Shown: positions 30,475-42,400 of the stretch, piece after piece | Layout of the letters: each line of letters starts with the position of its first letter | How positions within the stretch are numbered: the first letter of the stretch is position 1 | Source of the DNA: Diphasiastrum complanatum | Lineage: Eukaryota; Streptophyta; Lycopodiopsida; Lycopodiales; Lycopodiaceae | Assembly: GCA_029204225.1 (NCBI GenBank) | Contig: CM055101.1 | Location: 62,178,171-62,242,170, forward strand | Direction: 5' to 3' | Length of the DNA stretch: 64,000 bases | Position numbers and translations under genes: made by a program | The notes under the pieces: generated by a model | Database searches by the model: none | What the model was told of the DNA's origin: nothing | What the model saw: the letters and a program-made list of their open reading frames with translations, nothing else

Positions 30475-31113
30475 CTCCGCCCCCTCAGAAGGTTTATATG
30501 CGCCGCACAACACCTCCAGTGCCACCGATGCCATTGAGGCCTGCAGCCCCTCCATCGCCATCCACTTCTGCAGCACCAGGTCTCCATGGCAGGCCACCAT
30601 CTGTGCCCAGGTTTTCTCTTGCAGCCCACATCCATAGTGGCTCCTCCAGTGGCAGCACCCACGTCACATCCTCCTCCTTTGGCAGCACCCAGGATGTACC
30701 AGTACCGGCCACCACAGCGCCCCTTTCAGTACATATCGCCGCTGTACTTGCCTCCTGCAGGGATGGCCCCTCCACAGCCAGTTCCTCCACCAGCAGCAGC
30801 CCCATGGGCACACACTCCACGGGCTCATCCTCCTCTATCAGCTGCATAGGGACACCCCTCTTTGGCTTCTCTATCCCAGCCGGCCTCAGCTTGGGCCCAA
30901 CCTAGCCAGCCAGGTGATTTGCATGGGGGTGATGAGGCATTGACGGCTCCCCTCGTCCGCAAGAGACCAGGAAGGCCCAAGGGTGCACCGAACAAGAAAG
31001 GCAAGGCACAAAAATAGCCAGGGAAGAGAGGACGACCTCGCAGGGCCCCAGGTGTAGGTAGAGGTGCACTATCACAGCCAGTTGGAGCAGGTCTAGTCGG
31101 TTTGGCTTGCTTG

Positions 31114-31460
31114 GTGGACCAAATATGGACATTATGGATTTAGGGTGTTGCCATTTGGATTAAAGAATGTGCCAACAACTTTTCAACAAATGATGACTGA
31201 TATCTTTTGGGTCATAGTTTGGAAAGTTTGTAATTATAGATCTAAATGATATATTGTTTTGTGTTAGGATGTTGGGCGAACATATCTTTCATTTGTGGAC
31301 AATGTAAAACCTCTTACAAGATCACAAAGTGTATGCTAGAAAATTAAGTGTGAGTTCCTTATGCAAGAGGCAGAAAACCTGAAAATCTGATATCTAAGGA
31401 TTAAGTGCAGATAGATCCATAGAAGATGGAGGTTATACTGAAGTGAGATACACGTTGTAC
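31114..31460 (+). pseudogene. Gypsy reverse transcriptase fragment
   Basis: The translation shows YGFRVLPFGLKNVPTTFQQM, a typical RT palm segment, followed in shifted frames by a decayed FYLDDIL-like region and a KVYARKL-like helix. It joins the truncated copy C at 31113 and ends in a TA-rich stretch. It is a short, frameshifted relic. Confidence 0.75.
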
Positions 31461-31484
31461 TAATTTATATATATACATATATAC

Positions 31485-32610
31485 CATAGTACCCTCTGGT
31501 ACCGCTGGTATGGTACCGCCGGTACCATATCAGTGGTACCGCCGGTACGGTACCGCCCTGGGATCCGCGGTACCAGGGCGGTACCATTTTTAATATTTTT
31601 TTTTATTTTTTAATATATTTTTAGTAATTTTTTTTTGCATATTAACTACCAAAAAAGGACAAAAAAAAGTAAAAAGAGGGGGTTCTGGGTGTAAAAAAAG
31701 AGGGTACAGTACATGATGCAGGGGACTGTTGCAATGGCACATGGGCACTGCGAGTGAGCAGACCGAGGGGCCAATGGGAGACCAACACAGGGGGGTAGCA
31801 TCACATGGGGGCAAGTACAGAGGCACATGGGCATTGTGGGTGAGCAGACCATGGGCCCAATGGGAGACCAACACAGGGGGGAGCATCACATGGGAGCAGG
31901 TACGGAGGCACATGGAGGGATGATGGGGATCCACATGGCCGATCAGGCTGTGGGGATAAATAGGCACTCACAATGCCATTGTGGTCGGCATTTTCAGAGG
32001 CTGTGAGAGGGCTAGTGATAGACAGTGAGAGAGCAAGCGAGAGCCGGTGACAGGCTGTGAGAGGCTGTTTGAGAGCCAGGGTGCTGTGAGAGGGTGTTCA
32101 AGGATCAGGGTGCTGTGAGGAGAAGGTCGATCGAGATGGCTGAGCGAATACCACCGAAGCCCGAGGGCGAAGCCAGGAGAAAGCTTGAGGAAGATATCCG
32201 AAGGCACAACGAGAGGCATCGGAAGCAAGAGGCAGATATCCGAGAGATGCTGCGACAGACTCGACAGAGAAATCCGGAACCGGAGCCACCCGCCCCCGCT
32301 GTGGATCCTGTCCCCGCTGTCGATGGGCGTTGCGTGGGCGATGGGCAGGGCGTTGCGTGGGCGATGGGCGACGCAAGGAATCAAAGGCAGGCAAGAAAAA
32401 CCAGCAGCGATGGCAGGGCGGAGAGGGCTCAAAAAAATTTCAGAGGAAATGCGAGGGGGGCGGGTAGGTTTAGGTAAAAAAAAATTAAAAAAAATATTAA
32501 ATAATAAATATATTATTATATTGTGGTACCGCGGTACCATCATGGTACCGCGGTACCAGTATGGTCCCGCGGTACCGGGATCCGCGGTACCCAGTACCGC
32601 GGGACCTATG
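31485..32610 (+). mobile_element. Non-autonomous hAT-like element with 8-bp target duplication (GGTACC family)
   Basis: The element is 1126 bp and is flanked by ATATATAC at 31477-31484 and 32611-32618, an 8-bp duplication as expected for hAT. Ends are CATAGTACCCTC on the left and CATAGGTCCCGC read inward from the right. Both ends carry dense GGTACC/GCGGTACC motifs (31496-31588 and 32525-32606). The left half is the small-gene side (85-bp repeat, GA-rich leader, small gene start); the right half is a short stretch of the transposase-side leader. The whole transposase and the 3' half of the small gene are deleted. It could move with transposase supplied by a complete copy. The duplication lies in TA-rich DNA, which lowers certainty slightly. 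Confidence 0.85.
32136..32477 (+). pseudogene. Small coiled-coil-like gene, 3'-replaced
   Basis: ATG at 32136 gives MAERIPPKPEGEARRKLEED and continues like the copy at 7483 through NPEPEPPAPAV. After about residue 60 the sequence switches to transposase-side leader DNA and reads through as an unrelated Gly/Arg-rich tail to a stop near 32477. The conserved DEQIGMNF block and the C-terminal helix are absent. Confidence 0.65.
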
Positions 32611-32629
32611 ATATATACATATATATATA

Positions 32630-32715
32630 TCTAAGGAAGCGGATGGCGGACGCGGACGCGCCAGGGGTGTGTCCGCGTCCGAACGCGTCCAATTCTTTTC
32701 AAAAAAAAAAAAAAA
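32630..32715 (+). mobile_element. GGACGCG-type terminus fragment
   Basis: A cluster of GGACGCG and CGCGTCC motifs next to a poly(A) run resembles the termini at 11700-11819 and 49910-50040. The outermost TAGACATG is not seen, so the end is damaged or diverged. Confidence 0.5.
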
Positions 32716-33888
<1,173 letters not shown>

Positions 33889-34041
33889 TTGCACGGAGCA
33901 AACCATTGTTGACTAACCATTCAAACTTCACAGAGCTAACCATTTGTAAGCAACCACGATAAATTAGCCATGACACAAATAGACTGTGAAAAAATATATA
34001 CATCTCATCTGATGCCACTGTACATGATGCTAAAATGTGTA

Positions 34042-36124
34042 TCAATATCTACAAGTCTGCGCTAAACAAATCATCCTCTGTGTGCCAGATGCATCTGCAG
34101 GGGTGTGAAACACAAAGTCTGGCTCAGAGTCTGGAGGCATCTGGGACTCCTCTAGGTCTGGGCCAACGCCTGCCAAGAGACCACTAGAAAAATCATCGGT
34201 GCGTCCCCTCTTGGCTGGCCTGCCTCTGGGTCTGCCGGAAGGAACCCTCTGTGGTACACTCCTGCCTGGGGGTCTCCCTCTGCCACGGGGGGGTCTCTAG
34301 GAGGAACTGCCTGCCTGTGATGCTCTGAGTTGTCTCTGCGCTGTATATCTCTGGGCAGCAGCCTCTGTCTCCCTCGCAAACTCTGACCATCCATCATCTG
34401 AAAGGGGGCGTGATGCGGGGGTACTGGGTGGGGCACGTGGACCATCCCCTGCTGGGTCGACCGTCTCGTCTGAATCATATGTGGGCTCATCATCAAAGGA
34501 GGGCAATGGAACGTCAGCAGGGAGGGTGGTGGTCTCATCGGCATCGGCATCGGCATCATCCTCGGGATCACCCCGCAGAGCACGCCGAACAGCATCATCC
34601 GGATCAACCTCTGGCTCGTGATCTGCCGCTGCAACCAAGCACTCATCGGGATTGACCTGCAAAAGTCAATCATTCGTGAGAATAGCCGAAGCAACCGTGA
34701 GGGCATTAAACTGAATGTCTCAAACCAATACGAAAGCAAAACGACAGAGCAACAAAATATACCTGCAACAGTAGGGCGTGTGCGCCTCCTGCCCTCATGC
34801 TCTCCGTGATGCGTCGAACCACTCTGGTGTTGGTGTTGCAGTACACCAGGTCATTGCACTGCTCCGTCGTCGGACGGTTCCGACAACAAGGCTGAACGTT
34901 GACCAGTTCCGCTCGCACACGCAAGCAAAACAGTCCTGCATTGATTGGCAGCAACTCGAGTGAGTACCGACCTTGTAGAGAAAATGCGAAAACTGGTTGG
35001 ATGAATAAGATCGGACAACATACCTGTGAAAGGACTCGGAGCGCGAGCGTCCTCAGGTCTGGCTGCCCGACACTGTAGCTCTCCCACCATGATACAGGCA
35101 AGAGCCTGTTCTCTCGAACACGTGCAAGGTCCTCGCCGAACAGCCCCAAAGAGTGCATGCAGTTGAGCAACGATATGCTTGAGTACACTTTCCCGCGCAG
35201 GGAAATTGAACGAATGACAACGTGCGATAGATCAAGAGTTTACCTGTAACCGAGCCTCTGCACCTCGAGCCTACTACGGAACCCAGTGTCGCTACTGAGG
35301 AGGCGGATGTATGCGAACCAGTCCACACGCAGCTCTGCATCGTCGTACTGCCTCTCGCTTTGAAACAGCGGATGCAGTATGTGGGCCACACTGTGAATGG
35401 GCCGGTGAAACTTATCCCATCGCCGCTGCCACAAGTGCCTGATAGGCTCCAACCTGTGGACCAAACCACGTGGAGGCAACAGTTACATACAGACTCGCCT
35501 ATGCGGTCCATGAACTCGTAAATGAGGCCCATCGTGCACCCCTCGCGATCAACGAGTCTCAGAATAGAGTAGATGGGGCGCATGACGTCCATGAGCTGCT
35601 GCATATCCACCCAGAAAGGCTCCGTGAAGAGGATCTCGTGGAAGGCCAAGCCCTTTGGGTCGTGGACAGGTCCATGGCGGTGAACTCTGCCGAAGTGGCC
35701 ATGTGCCGCAATTCACCCTTGAGCTTGTGTAGCCGCTCAAGCATGATGAACTGATAGGCGAGCGGGTGCGAGCGGGCTTCTTCAAGTCGAGCCTGCATTG
35801 ACAAACGGAATGAGAGGCACACATGAAACGAGGAAAAAAAAAAGAGCATCTTGAACGAGCCAAAAAGTAAGTGGCAGGTTACCTGCTAAATGTGCGGAAA
35901 AGTGCCGTCATGCGGCGCTTGCGTGTGACGAAGTCCACGACCGCAAGTGCCCTCGTGAGAATGTCACTGACCCAAGGCAGGCGCCCGATGGAATGCAGGA
36001 GGAGGTCCAGTGAGTGTGCGGCACATGGACTCCAGACAATGGAGGGGTAGTCTGCCATAAGAAGCTCCCCCATACCGCGGCAATTGGACGCATTGTCCGT
36101 CACAACCTTTTGCGATATGTTCAC
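34042..36124 (-). pseudogene. Divergent hAT transposase copy E (DUF659, hAT C-terminal domain, AT-hook tail)
   Basis: On the minus strand the first exon has VVTDNASN, SPCAAHSLDLLLHSIGRLPW and VDFVTRKRRMTALFRTFSR, then GT (near 35882) to AG (near 35793). Later blocks are LRHMATSAEFTAMDLS, IYSILRLVDREGCTMGLIYE, IHSVAHILHPLFQSE, PDLRTLALRVLSQ, and DLVYCNTNTRVVRR in place of the usual SVCERN-to-RLARR segment. An acidic exon (34300-34660) precedes AT-hooks (RGRGRPPGR, GRPRGRPAKRGR, near 34165-34280) and an acidic terminus. It is clearly a different family from copies A-C but has the same domain plan including AT-hooks. It lacks everything before DUF659, and stops and shifts (for example just before the AT-hooks) make it a pseudogene. 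Confidence 0.82.
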
Positions 36125-36596
36125 ACGATCAGTTCACAGCTCGAGAAACACATTGCAATCAATCGAAAACTACGCAAAACTATTGTATCAACATCAAGCA
36201 GTGAGAGAGAGAAAACCCACCAACCATACCCACAATTAACAAGGTATCTCAGGGGGCAGTTAGCACCCCTGAGATGGAGTGCTAACTGCCCACCAAGAGA
36301 AATAAAACATTTTCTGGTAATGTAAACATCAGTCCAGAGAACACATTGTGCAGAAATAAATTGTTGACGATTTCGTACAGTTTTCCTTTCATAAAGTCGT
36401 TCCATTGGAAAGCCAAAACGATGTTTTTAACCTCTTCCACAAAGGCTCGCACCAATAAATAGTATTTTTTATTATTATTTTTTTAAAATTTTCTAATAAA
36501 AACGCCTTTTATTAATGTAAATTAGGGTAAAAAATTCTGAAAAACAAAAGGTTTAGGGTTTAGAAAAAAGGGGGGACTGTACAGGAGACTGTACAG
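36125..36596. other. Non-coding stretch with overlapping hairpins
   Basis: AT-rich, no gene. Holds the alternating hairpin at 36246-36291 and, near 36480-36560, the AT-rich outer part of element copy F, whose terminus is not recognisable. Confidence 0.5.
36246..36291. repeat. Two overlapping, mutually exclusive perfect hairpins
   Basis: Stem 1 pairs 36246-36255 (atctcagggg) with 36266-36275; stem 2 pairs 36254-36266 (gggcagttagcac) with 36279-36291. The second stem uses the loop of the first, so only one can form at a time. Confidence 0.9.
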
Positions 36597-36600
36597 GGGG

Positions 36601-36860
36601 CACTGTGGGGGAGCAGACCTTGGGGTCAATGGGAGTGCAGCATGTGGGGGAGCAACAAATCCGGACAGGTACACGGTCACATGGGCACTGTGGGGGAGCA
36701 GACCACGGACCCAATCGGAGTGCAACGCGTGGGGGAGCAACACATGGGGGCAGGTACAGTAGCACATGGGCATTGTGGGGAAGCAGGCCATGGGGCCAAT
36801 GGGAGTGCAGCACGTGGGGGAGCAACAAATGGGGGCAGGTACAACGGCACATGGAGGGAT
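36601..36860 (+). repeat. 85-bp tandem repeat, about three units
   Basis: Units begin at 36601, 36686 and 36771 with cactgtggggga or a close variant and contain gcagcacgtgggggagcaac. A related 86-bp array is at about 31740-31925, and a shorter one is at 7677-7830, each between the small gene and the element end. Confidence 0.88.
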
Positions 36861-37030
36861 CATCAACAACTGCACATGGGGAAACAGGCTGTGGTGTTAA
36901 ATAGGCATTCACGAGGCTGTGAGAGAGCCAGTGAGAGGCTGTGAGAGAGAGGCTGTGAGATGCTGTGAGAGAGCCAGTGAGAGCCATTGAGAGGCTGTGA
37001 GAGCCAGTTTGAGAAACAGGGTGTCGTGAG

Positions 37031-37391
37031 TTGGGGGAGCGCATACCACCGAAGCACGAGGGCGAAGCCAGGAGGAAGCTCGAGGAAGATGTCCGAAGGC
37101 ACAACAAAAGGCATCGGAAGCAAGAGGTAGACATTGCAAAGATGCTGCGACAGACTCGGCAGAGACACCCAAAGCTGCAGATCCCCGCCTGTGGCCCCTG
37201 CCCCCGCTGTCGAGCTGGATTTGGATGAGCAGATCGGAAAGAACTTCACACGACGGCAGCTCATCATGGTCAGGGAAAGGGCAGCCCGCCGTCGGGCTAA
37301 CCAAGAGGCAAATCGGGCTAACCGGGAGGCAGAGCGAGAGCGACAGAACAATGCACCTGACGAGGGTGAGGAGTCGGTGGAGGATCCGTAG
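37031..37391 (+). pseudogene. Small coiled-coil-like gene, copy F, with frameshift
   Basis: The first codon is TTG where the other copies have ATG (GERIPPKHEGEARRKLEED follows). The frame shifts near 37175-37200 in the Pro-rich linker, then continues as VELDLDEQIGKNFTRRQLIM and ARRRANQEANRANREAERER to the stop at 37389-37391. Protein-level conservation of the two charged blocks across families contrasts with decay of start and linker. Upstream lies a CTGTGAGAG-rich leader (36905-37025). Confidence 0.7.
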
Positions 37392-37900
37392 GAATGTTTA
37401 GAATAGATAAAATCCAGTCGTATGTGGCTGACTGTTGTTATGTAGTTTTCGGCAGCAGATGAGGTAGCATTTAGTGTTTAACACAGTGTAGAGAACAGCC
37501 CCAGCCGTATGTGGCGGGATACGTATTGTTATTTTAATACAACTGTTGAATTAATGTTCAGTGTGTTTTTTGTGCAACGCGTGCCTAGGAAATTGCAATG
37601 TAATATATGTGTTTATGAAATGCTATCAAGGGGGGTGTATTTCTGTGAAGTGCATCTGCTATCAATCTCTGCAAATGAAACTAATTGAAAATACGATTCA
37701 AACACGCACATACCATTCGAAATAAAATTGAAAACAGAGCATCACATTTACAAATCGACAAATACACAATGTGCAGCAAATAAAGTACGTCCAACACTGG
37801 ATATAATATGTAAAATGGTCTGAATACAGTGTTCGACCATCTGGCCGCCAAACATGGAACATGATATCAAACTGCTAAAAATAAAATAACAAAGCTACAA
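37392..37900. other. Intergenic stretch between convergent genes of copy F
   Basis: Matches, in reverse, 5904-6418 of copy A (motifs such as cagccgtatgtggcggga and an AT-rich middle). No gene. Confidence 0.6.
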
Positions 37901-38063
37901 TCAATGCTCTGGCTCTGACTCAGACGAATGCTCCGGAGACAACTCAGGGCCCCAAGCTGACTCTCACAACCGATATCTATGCCTGTCTGGAACTGGCATG
38001 GGCTGTGTATCCGAGGAGCAAGACTCGTCATCCACATCCTCCCAATCTGCCTCCGCATCAGCC
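37901..38063 (-). pseudogene. hAT transposase C-terminus, copy F
   Basis: The minus strand encodes an acidic, Ser-rich end with SSDTQPMPVPDRHRYRL-like sequence and ELSPEHSSESEPEH before the stop at 37901-37903, matching the last 54 codons of copy A. One in-frame stop interrupts it (near 37970). Confidence 0.75.
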
Positions 38064-38439
38064 TATCATAATGACATCCTTTGCCTTGATCCGAAATTGA
38101 TGGTACCCGCTTTTGAAATTGATCTCAGAGAATTCGTGAGCACCCCTCAACATATCTATCAAATGATTTGTTTTAGGAATAGGTCCAATAGGATATGGAT
38201 CTCTCATCTTGATCTTGTTGAAATTTAAGACGCCTTTATCTTACACAAGAGTCTAGGAGCACCATAAGGGGAAGTATTGAGTGCTAATTAGATGTTCTTT
38301 GTTTTTCAAATTTTTCTCCTCTTTTGGGGATAGTTCGGGTGCCTTGAAAACAAGTTTACTACTAGGTGCTATCTCTATCCCAATAGAACCATTATTCAAA
38401 ACTTGTGTTCAAGATGATAAACAAAAGATCAAATTGTAC

Positions 38440-38512
<73 letters not shown>

Positions 38513-39490
38513 CCAACATGCTCAAACAAGTTGTATTGACACGAGACAATTGGTGGACTAGGGCAAAAAAGGTCCCTTGGGATTGATCGGGTGCCCAATG
38601 TATTGAAATTCCATTAGATGTAAATTTGCAACCTTAAATCATTTCATTTTGCTATCATTTACAACAATAATCAAATACCTTCTTCTTTTAATGGTGTTCA
38701 TTTTTGCACGGGAACACGAAGCATAATTGGTGTATTTTGATACAAGCCACAATCAAATACAAGAAGGATTTTGCATTTTTTTTCTCCCCATTGTACTGTC
38801 CTAAGGTGAAAAGATTAACTGAATGGATTATTCCCTCCATAATTTGGCCAATATACTTGTATGGTATTGCTCAATTAAATAAGTAGCTCAAATTTAAGGT
38901 TGTGTGCCCAAGGGGTGACATGCAAGCCTGCATAGCAATGCATGCTTAGCATGGTTATGACCAAGACCATAGATGAAAGATCAACTTGCAGAAATAATGA
39001 ATAGCCCAAGCCCTTCTTATGTTTATACCTTGTTTACTAAATGAGGATTCAAATAATTGAAACTAAGTAGTTACAAGAAGACACAAAACCCTCTGTTTTG
39101 ATGCATCATCTCTCACATTATGAATATTGTAATAAGGAGAATGCAATGCTTCTATCTATTTGTGGAATGACCAATCCGTTAGCTATGGGGAAAACACTTA
39201 ACCACATTCATTTTCAAGCAAAAGCAACTTGGTGGGACTTGTGTATGCCTTGAAAATAAAATACTCTTGAATACATAGCTATTCTTTCATGCATAAAATT
39301 GGATTCCTTATATTGTTATATTTGAAATACTCTTGAATACGTAGCTATCTTTTCATGCATTATATTGGATTCTTTTATTTGTTGTATCTAAGGAGTTTGT
39401 GGTTTCCTCATGATGGTAATTAGTTTGAAAGCAAACATACAACAAGAACCATGAATTTGCAATTAGTTACTTACGATTGTTGTTCAACAG
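38064..39490. other. AT-rich stretch before the first visible FKBP exon
   Basis: It holds a (CT)n tract (38444-38510) and no recognised gene. Upstream FKBP exons (transit peptide and start of the FKBP domain) were looked for here and not found; they may be further left or outside the window. Confidence 0.5.
38444..38510. repeat. (CT)n microsatellite, about 67 bp
   Basis: Uninterrupted CT tract. Confidence 0.97.
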
Positions 39491-42400
39491 GTGCATTATG
39501 TAGCTAAGTGGAAAGGAGTGACATTCATGACAAGTAGGCAAGGCTTGGGAGTTACAGGGGGTACAGTGAGTAAAAATTGTTTCCAGTTTGTGGACAATGT
39601 CAACTCTCACTATGTTTGTAATTTCTTTTTTAAAGTTCTAATTCTTTCAGCTTTTTTCATGAACAATTTTTTTTATGTGATTTTCATAGATGTAATTGTA
39701 AAGAGTTCCAGTTTTCATGACCAAAGAACTTTAAGTGAATTTTTTTTCAATTGATGATGCATGTCTACATCTAAGGAAAGAGACAACCAATCTTCTTCAC
39801 TTGAACTTTGTTGGTAGCACATAGCTTATGCTTTGATTGGTATCTTTGATAATTTGTGCTCAATCCTATTGAAATTGGATAATTTTGGCCCCCTTACTAG
39901 ACTTGATGGTATATAGAACTTAAGTCTTCCATTGCTCATTGTGATGAGAAATTTGCATCAAGCTTGCTTTCTCCCTCGGTCCTCACTTTCTTGACATGGA
40001 AAGGATTGATTACTTTCATCTTTAGGGTAACAAAAATACGCTAAATAATGTGTTTGAGTTCAACTCTTATATTCATGCTGGTTGGTTCAATATTGATGAA
40101 GTCATGGAACTCCTTGTGACTCCACACCTGAAAAATTGTGATTACTTGTGAGACCAATCTAATGGCTTTGTCATTGCCATTTGATCCAACTCCAAGAGTA
40201 GTGTAAGAAAAATGAATGACCTCCTGTGTATTTGAGAATCCTTGAAAGTCAAATCTTTACTCTCTCGTAAGTTTTCTTTGTTCAGTGCTACCAAAATGAC
40301 TCCAGCCATTGGTGTCTTTGTGTTTTGGCCCTCTTTCCCAACAACACTTTCCAATGTTTTTGTTTCTTCCCTATGTCATTCTATTTCTTTTCAAGCTCCT
40401 GAATTTTTTAGATGGGGATTGAATGTATTTACCTACACTCCTCAAAGTAGTTACCCGTTGTGAATGCAAATCATAGATATGGCATCAAATCATGATCAAT
40501 AGACAAGATATGGCAACAAATGAAGTTCTCTACCAGAGAACACTTAGTGGCTATTTTTACTAAAACTAGGGGGAAAATGTGAATATTTAAATATAAGGGC
40601 CCTAATTAGGAACCATGTGAAATAAAGATCATGGGCGTGTCTAACATAATATAAATGCTAACGATATCAATTAAGGTGCATCAAATGCTAATGATATCAA
40701 TTAAGGTGCCGCCACTATGATAATATATTAGTAAAGCATGTGATGGCTGACATATGGACATGCAGGTACATAATACTCCCTTGACAAAAAGCAAGTCCCC
40801 AACATCTAGAGAAAGAAGCAAGATCATTGACTAGTGTGGGAGTAGGTCTTGGAGTATCCTATATAGTAGCAGTGAGAGCACAAGCTTGATCAACAAGAAA
40901 AGGAGTGTCAAGCTGTGGATCAAAGTAGGAAGCAAGACAAGGCATCAACAACAACATTAGAAGTGCTAGGTGTATTGGATGTCAAAGGTGAAGGTATGCA
41001 AAAACTGTATTGATGGTCATTGATGTCTTTTCGAGTAAACAAATAATGAAGTAATTGGTGGTCTGTGAAAATTTTGAAATGAGTGTGATAGACGTAATGA
41101 CGCCATTTCTTAAGAGCATGTATGATGACCAGGAGTTCTTTTTCATTCATAAGAATGTAAACATTGTGACTCATAGGCCATGACACCAATGTCTTGACAT
41201 GCAACAACACCTATCCAAGGGATCTGGCATCAGTTTCATTAGTGAATTCCATAGTGAAGTCTGAGAAACATAGAATAGGAGCAAAAATAAGGAGAGTCGT
41301 AAGAGTGGTAAAAGCTTTTTGACGTTCAGGTGACCACTCAAAAGTAAGTTTTTTCTTTAGTAAACGATGCAATGGAGCAACTACAAATGAAAAGTCGGGT
41401 ATAGGTCCATGTAGGTGAAGGCCCATATGAAGAAAAACGTAAAGATCATCGATATTGGTAGGAATAGGCCATTTAGATATCACAAGGAATTTTTGTGTTG
41501 AGATGTATGTGTCCATAAAGAAGGACAAAGTCAAGAAAGGATATTTTAGTTACTGCAAAGGAACACTTGGATTTCTTGGTGTACAAGGTGTGTGGCAAGG
41601 ATGCAGAGAACAACAAGTAAGTGGTGGGCATGCTCTTGCATGGAGATACTGAAGACAAGAATGTCGTCAAAGTATATAGTAACATAGTTACCCAACAAGG
41701 AATGAAGGATTTTGGCCATGGCATTTGAAAAGTGGGTGGGCCATTGGTGATTGTTAGAGTTAATGTTCACATTATTACCCCTAATGTTGTCATCTAGAAT
41801 TAATTAGGATTATTGGGCCATGCTTGTGTGCTCATTCTAGGGGCCTTTATTTATATTTAGTAAAGTCAAGTTAGAATTTAGTTAGACTCAAGGTTGAGAT
41901 TCTAGTGCTTGATTTGGAGTAAAGTTTTGCTATAGATAGGTGTTGGTGCTTTTACCTTATATAGAGACATCAATTAGGCAATTGCTTTTAGGCTTTCTTT
42001 GCTTTTCGGCATTGACCATAGTCTATAAGTATGTTTTGCACCCTAGCTCATTTGCAATGGGACATAGTTGGAGTTTCCATCAGTTGTGTTCTCTCTCATG
42101 TGTTTGCCTATTGTTTCATCACAATAGGAATCTTATCTTGGGTGCTTATGAACAAGTCAGTTTTCTAACATGGTATCAAAGCATGGTTCAAGATTCGAGA
42201 GAAGGAGGTACTCAACGAACAGAGTCAATCATCATATGCAGGTTGATTCGACCATCTTCAAGGTGTGGAGGTGGCATCCCTAGCGAGCTCTCAAGTTTGA
42301 TCTTCATCTACAATGGTGGCAGCTTTGTGAGATGATTCAATGCTTCAAGGAGAAGGTGCTGCAAGAGGAGATTATAAAATCTGCCTCAGATCTCAGGTTG

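Larger units (their letters stand above)
11820..31113 (+). mobile_element. hAT-like two-gene element, copy C, host to four nested LTR elements
   Basis: Once the inserts are set aside, this is a single transposase-carrying element of the GGTACC family: damaged terminus and GGTACC block (11820-11905), leader, ATG at 12157, BED exon, DUF659, hAT domain and AT-hook tail up to 31113. It is cut at 12176/16855, 17345/25242 and 28191/30475. At each site a 5-bp direct duplication (CTTGC, GCACT, CTCCG) flanks the inserted element, and the transposase frame continues after removal of one duplicate. Beyond 31113 the sequence switches to a gypsy RT fragment, so the small gene and right terminus are missing here. 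Confidence 0.85.
12157..31113 (+). pseudogene. hAT transposase copy C (BED finger to AT-hooks), interrupted by three gypsy insertions
   Basis: Start ATG at 12157 gives MVHSNLA, and the frame resumes at 16860 with DLWDEVDIVKRV and a BED finger (CRYC, H in LKGHL, then a further C). A frame change or tiny intron follows near 17097-17152. After the second insert the Pro/Ser linker and DUF659 run from 25247 to 26605 (SDGWTDVRRRPILN, PCVAHGIDLL). Further exons are 26720-27056, 27147-27308 and 27411 onward, the last cut at 28191 and resuming at 30480 with the Pro-rich and AT-hook tail (KRPGRPKG near 30965). Extra stops (for example in the tail near 27593 and 31015) and a G-run slip near 25961 show it is dead. 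It is the only copy showing both ends of the transposase. Confidence 0.88.
36597..38063 (-). mobile_element. hAT-like two-gene element, copy F (small gene plus transposase end)
   Basis: This copy is in reverse orientation to copy A. From left to right it has an 85-bp repeat array, GA-rich leader, small gene (+, 37031-37391), 0.5-kb intergenic stretch, and the last 54 codons of the transposase (-, 37901-38063), cut off at 38063. It is independent evidence that the two genes are convergent neighbours in the same element. Confidence 0.8.

Noticed and set aside
31114-31460. RT fragment as part of an endogenous pararetrovirus
   Set aside because: The short palm segment fits gypsy equally well, and no virus-specific domain is present.
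36601-36860. Tandem array as a possible CRISPR
   Set aside because: Units are contiguous and wholly repetitive with no unique spacers, and the genome is a plant's.
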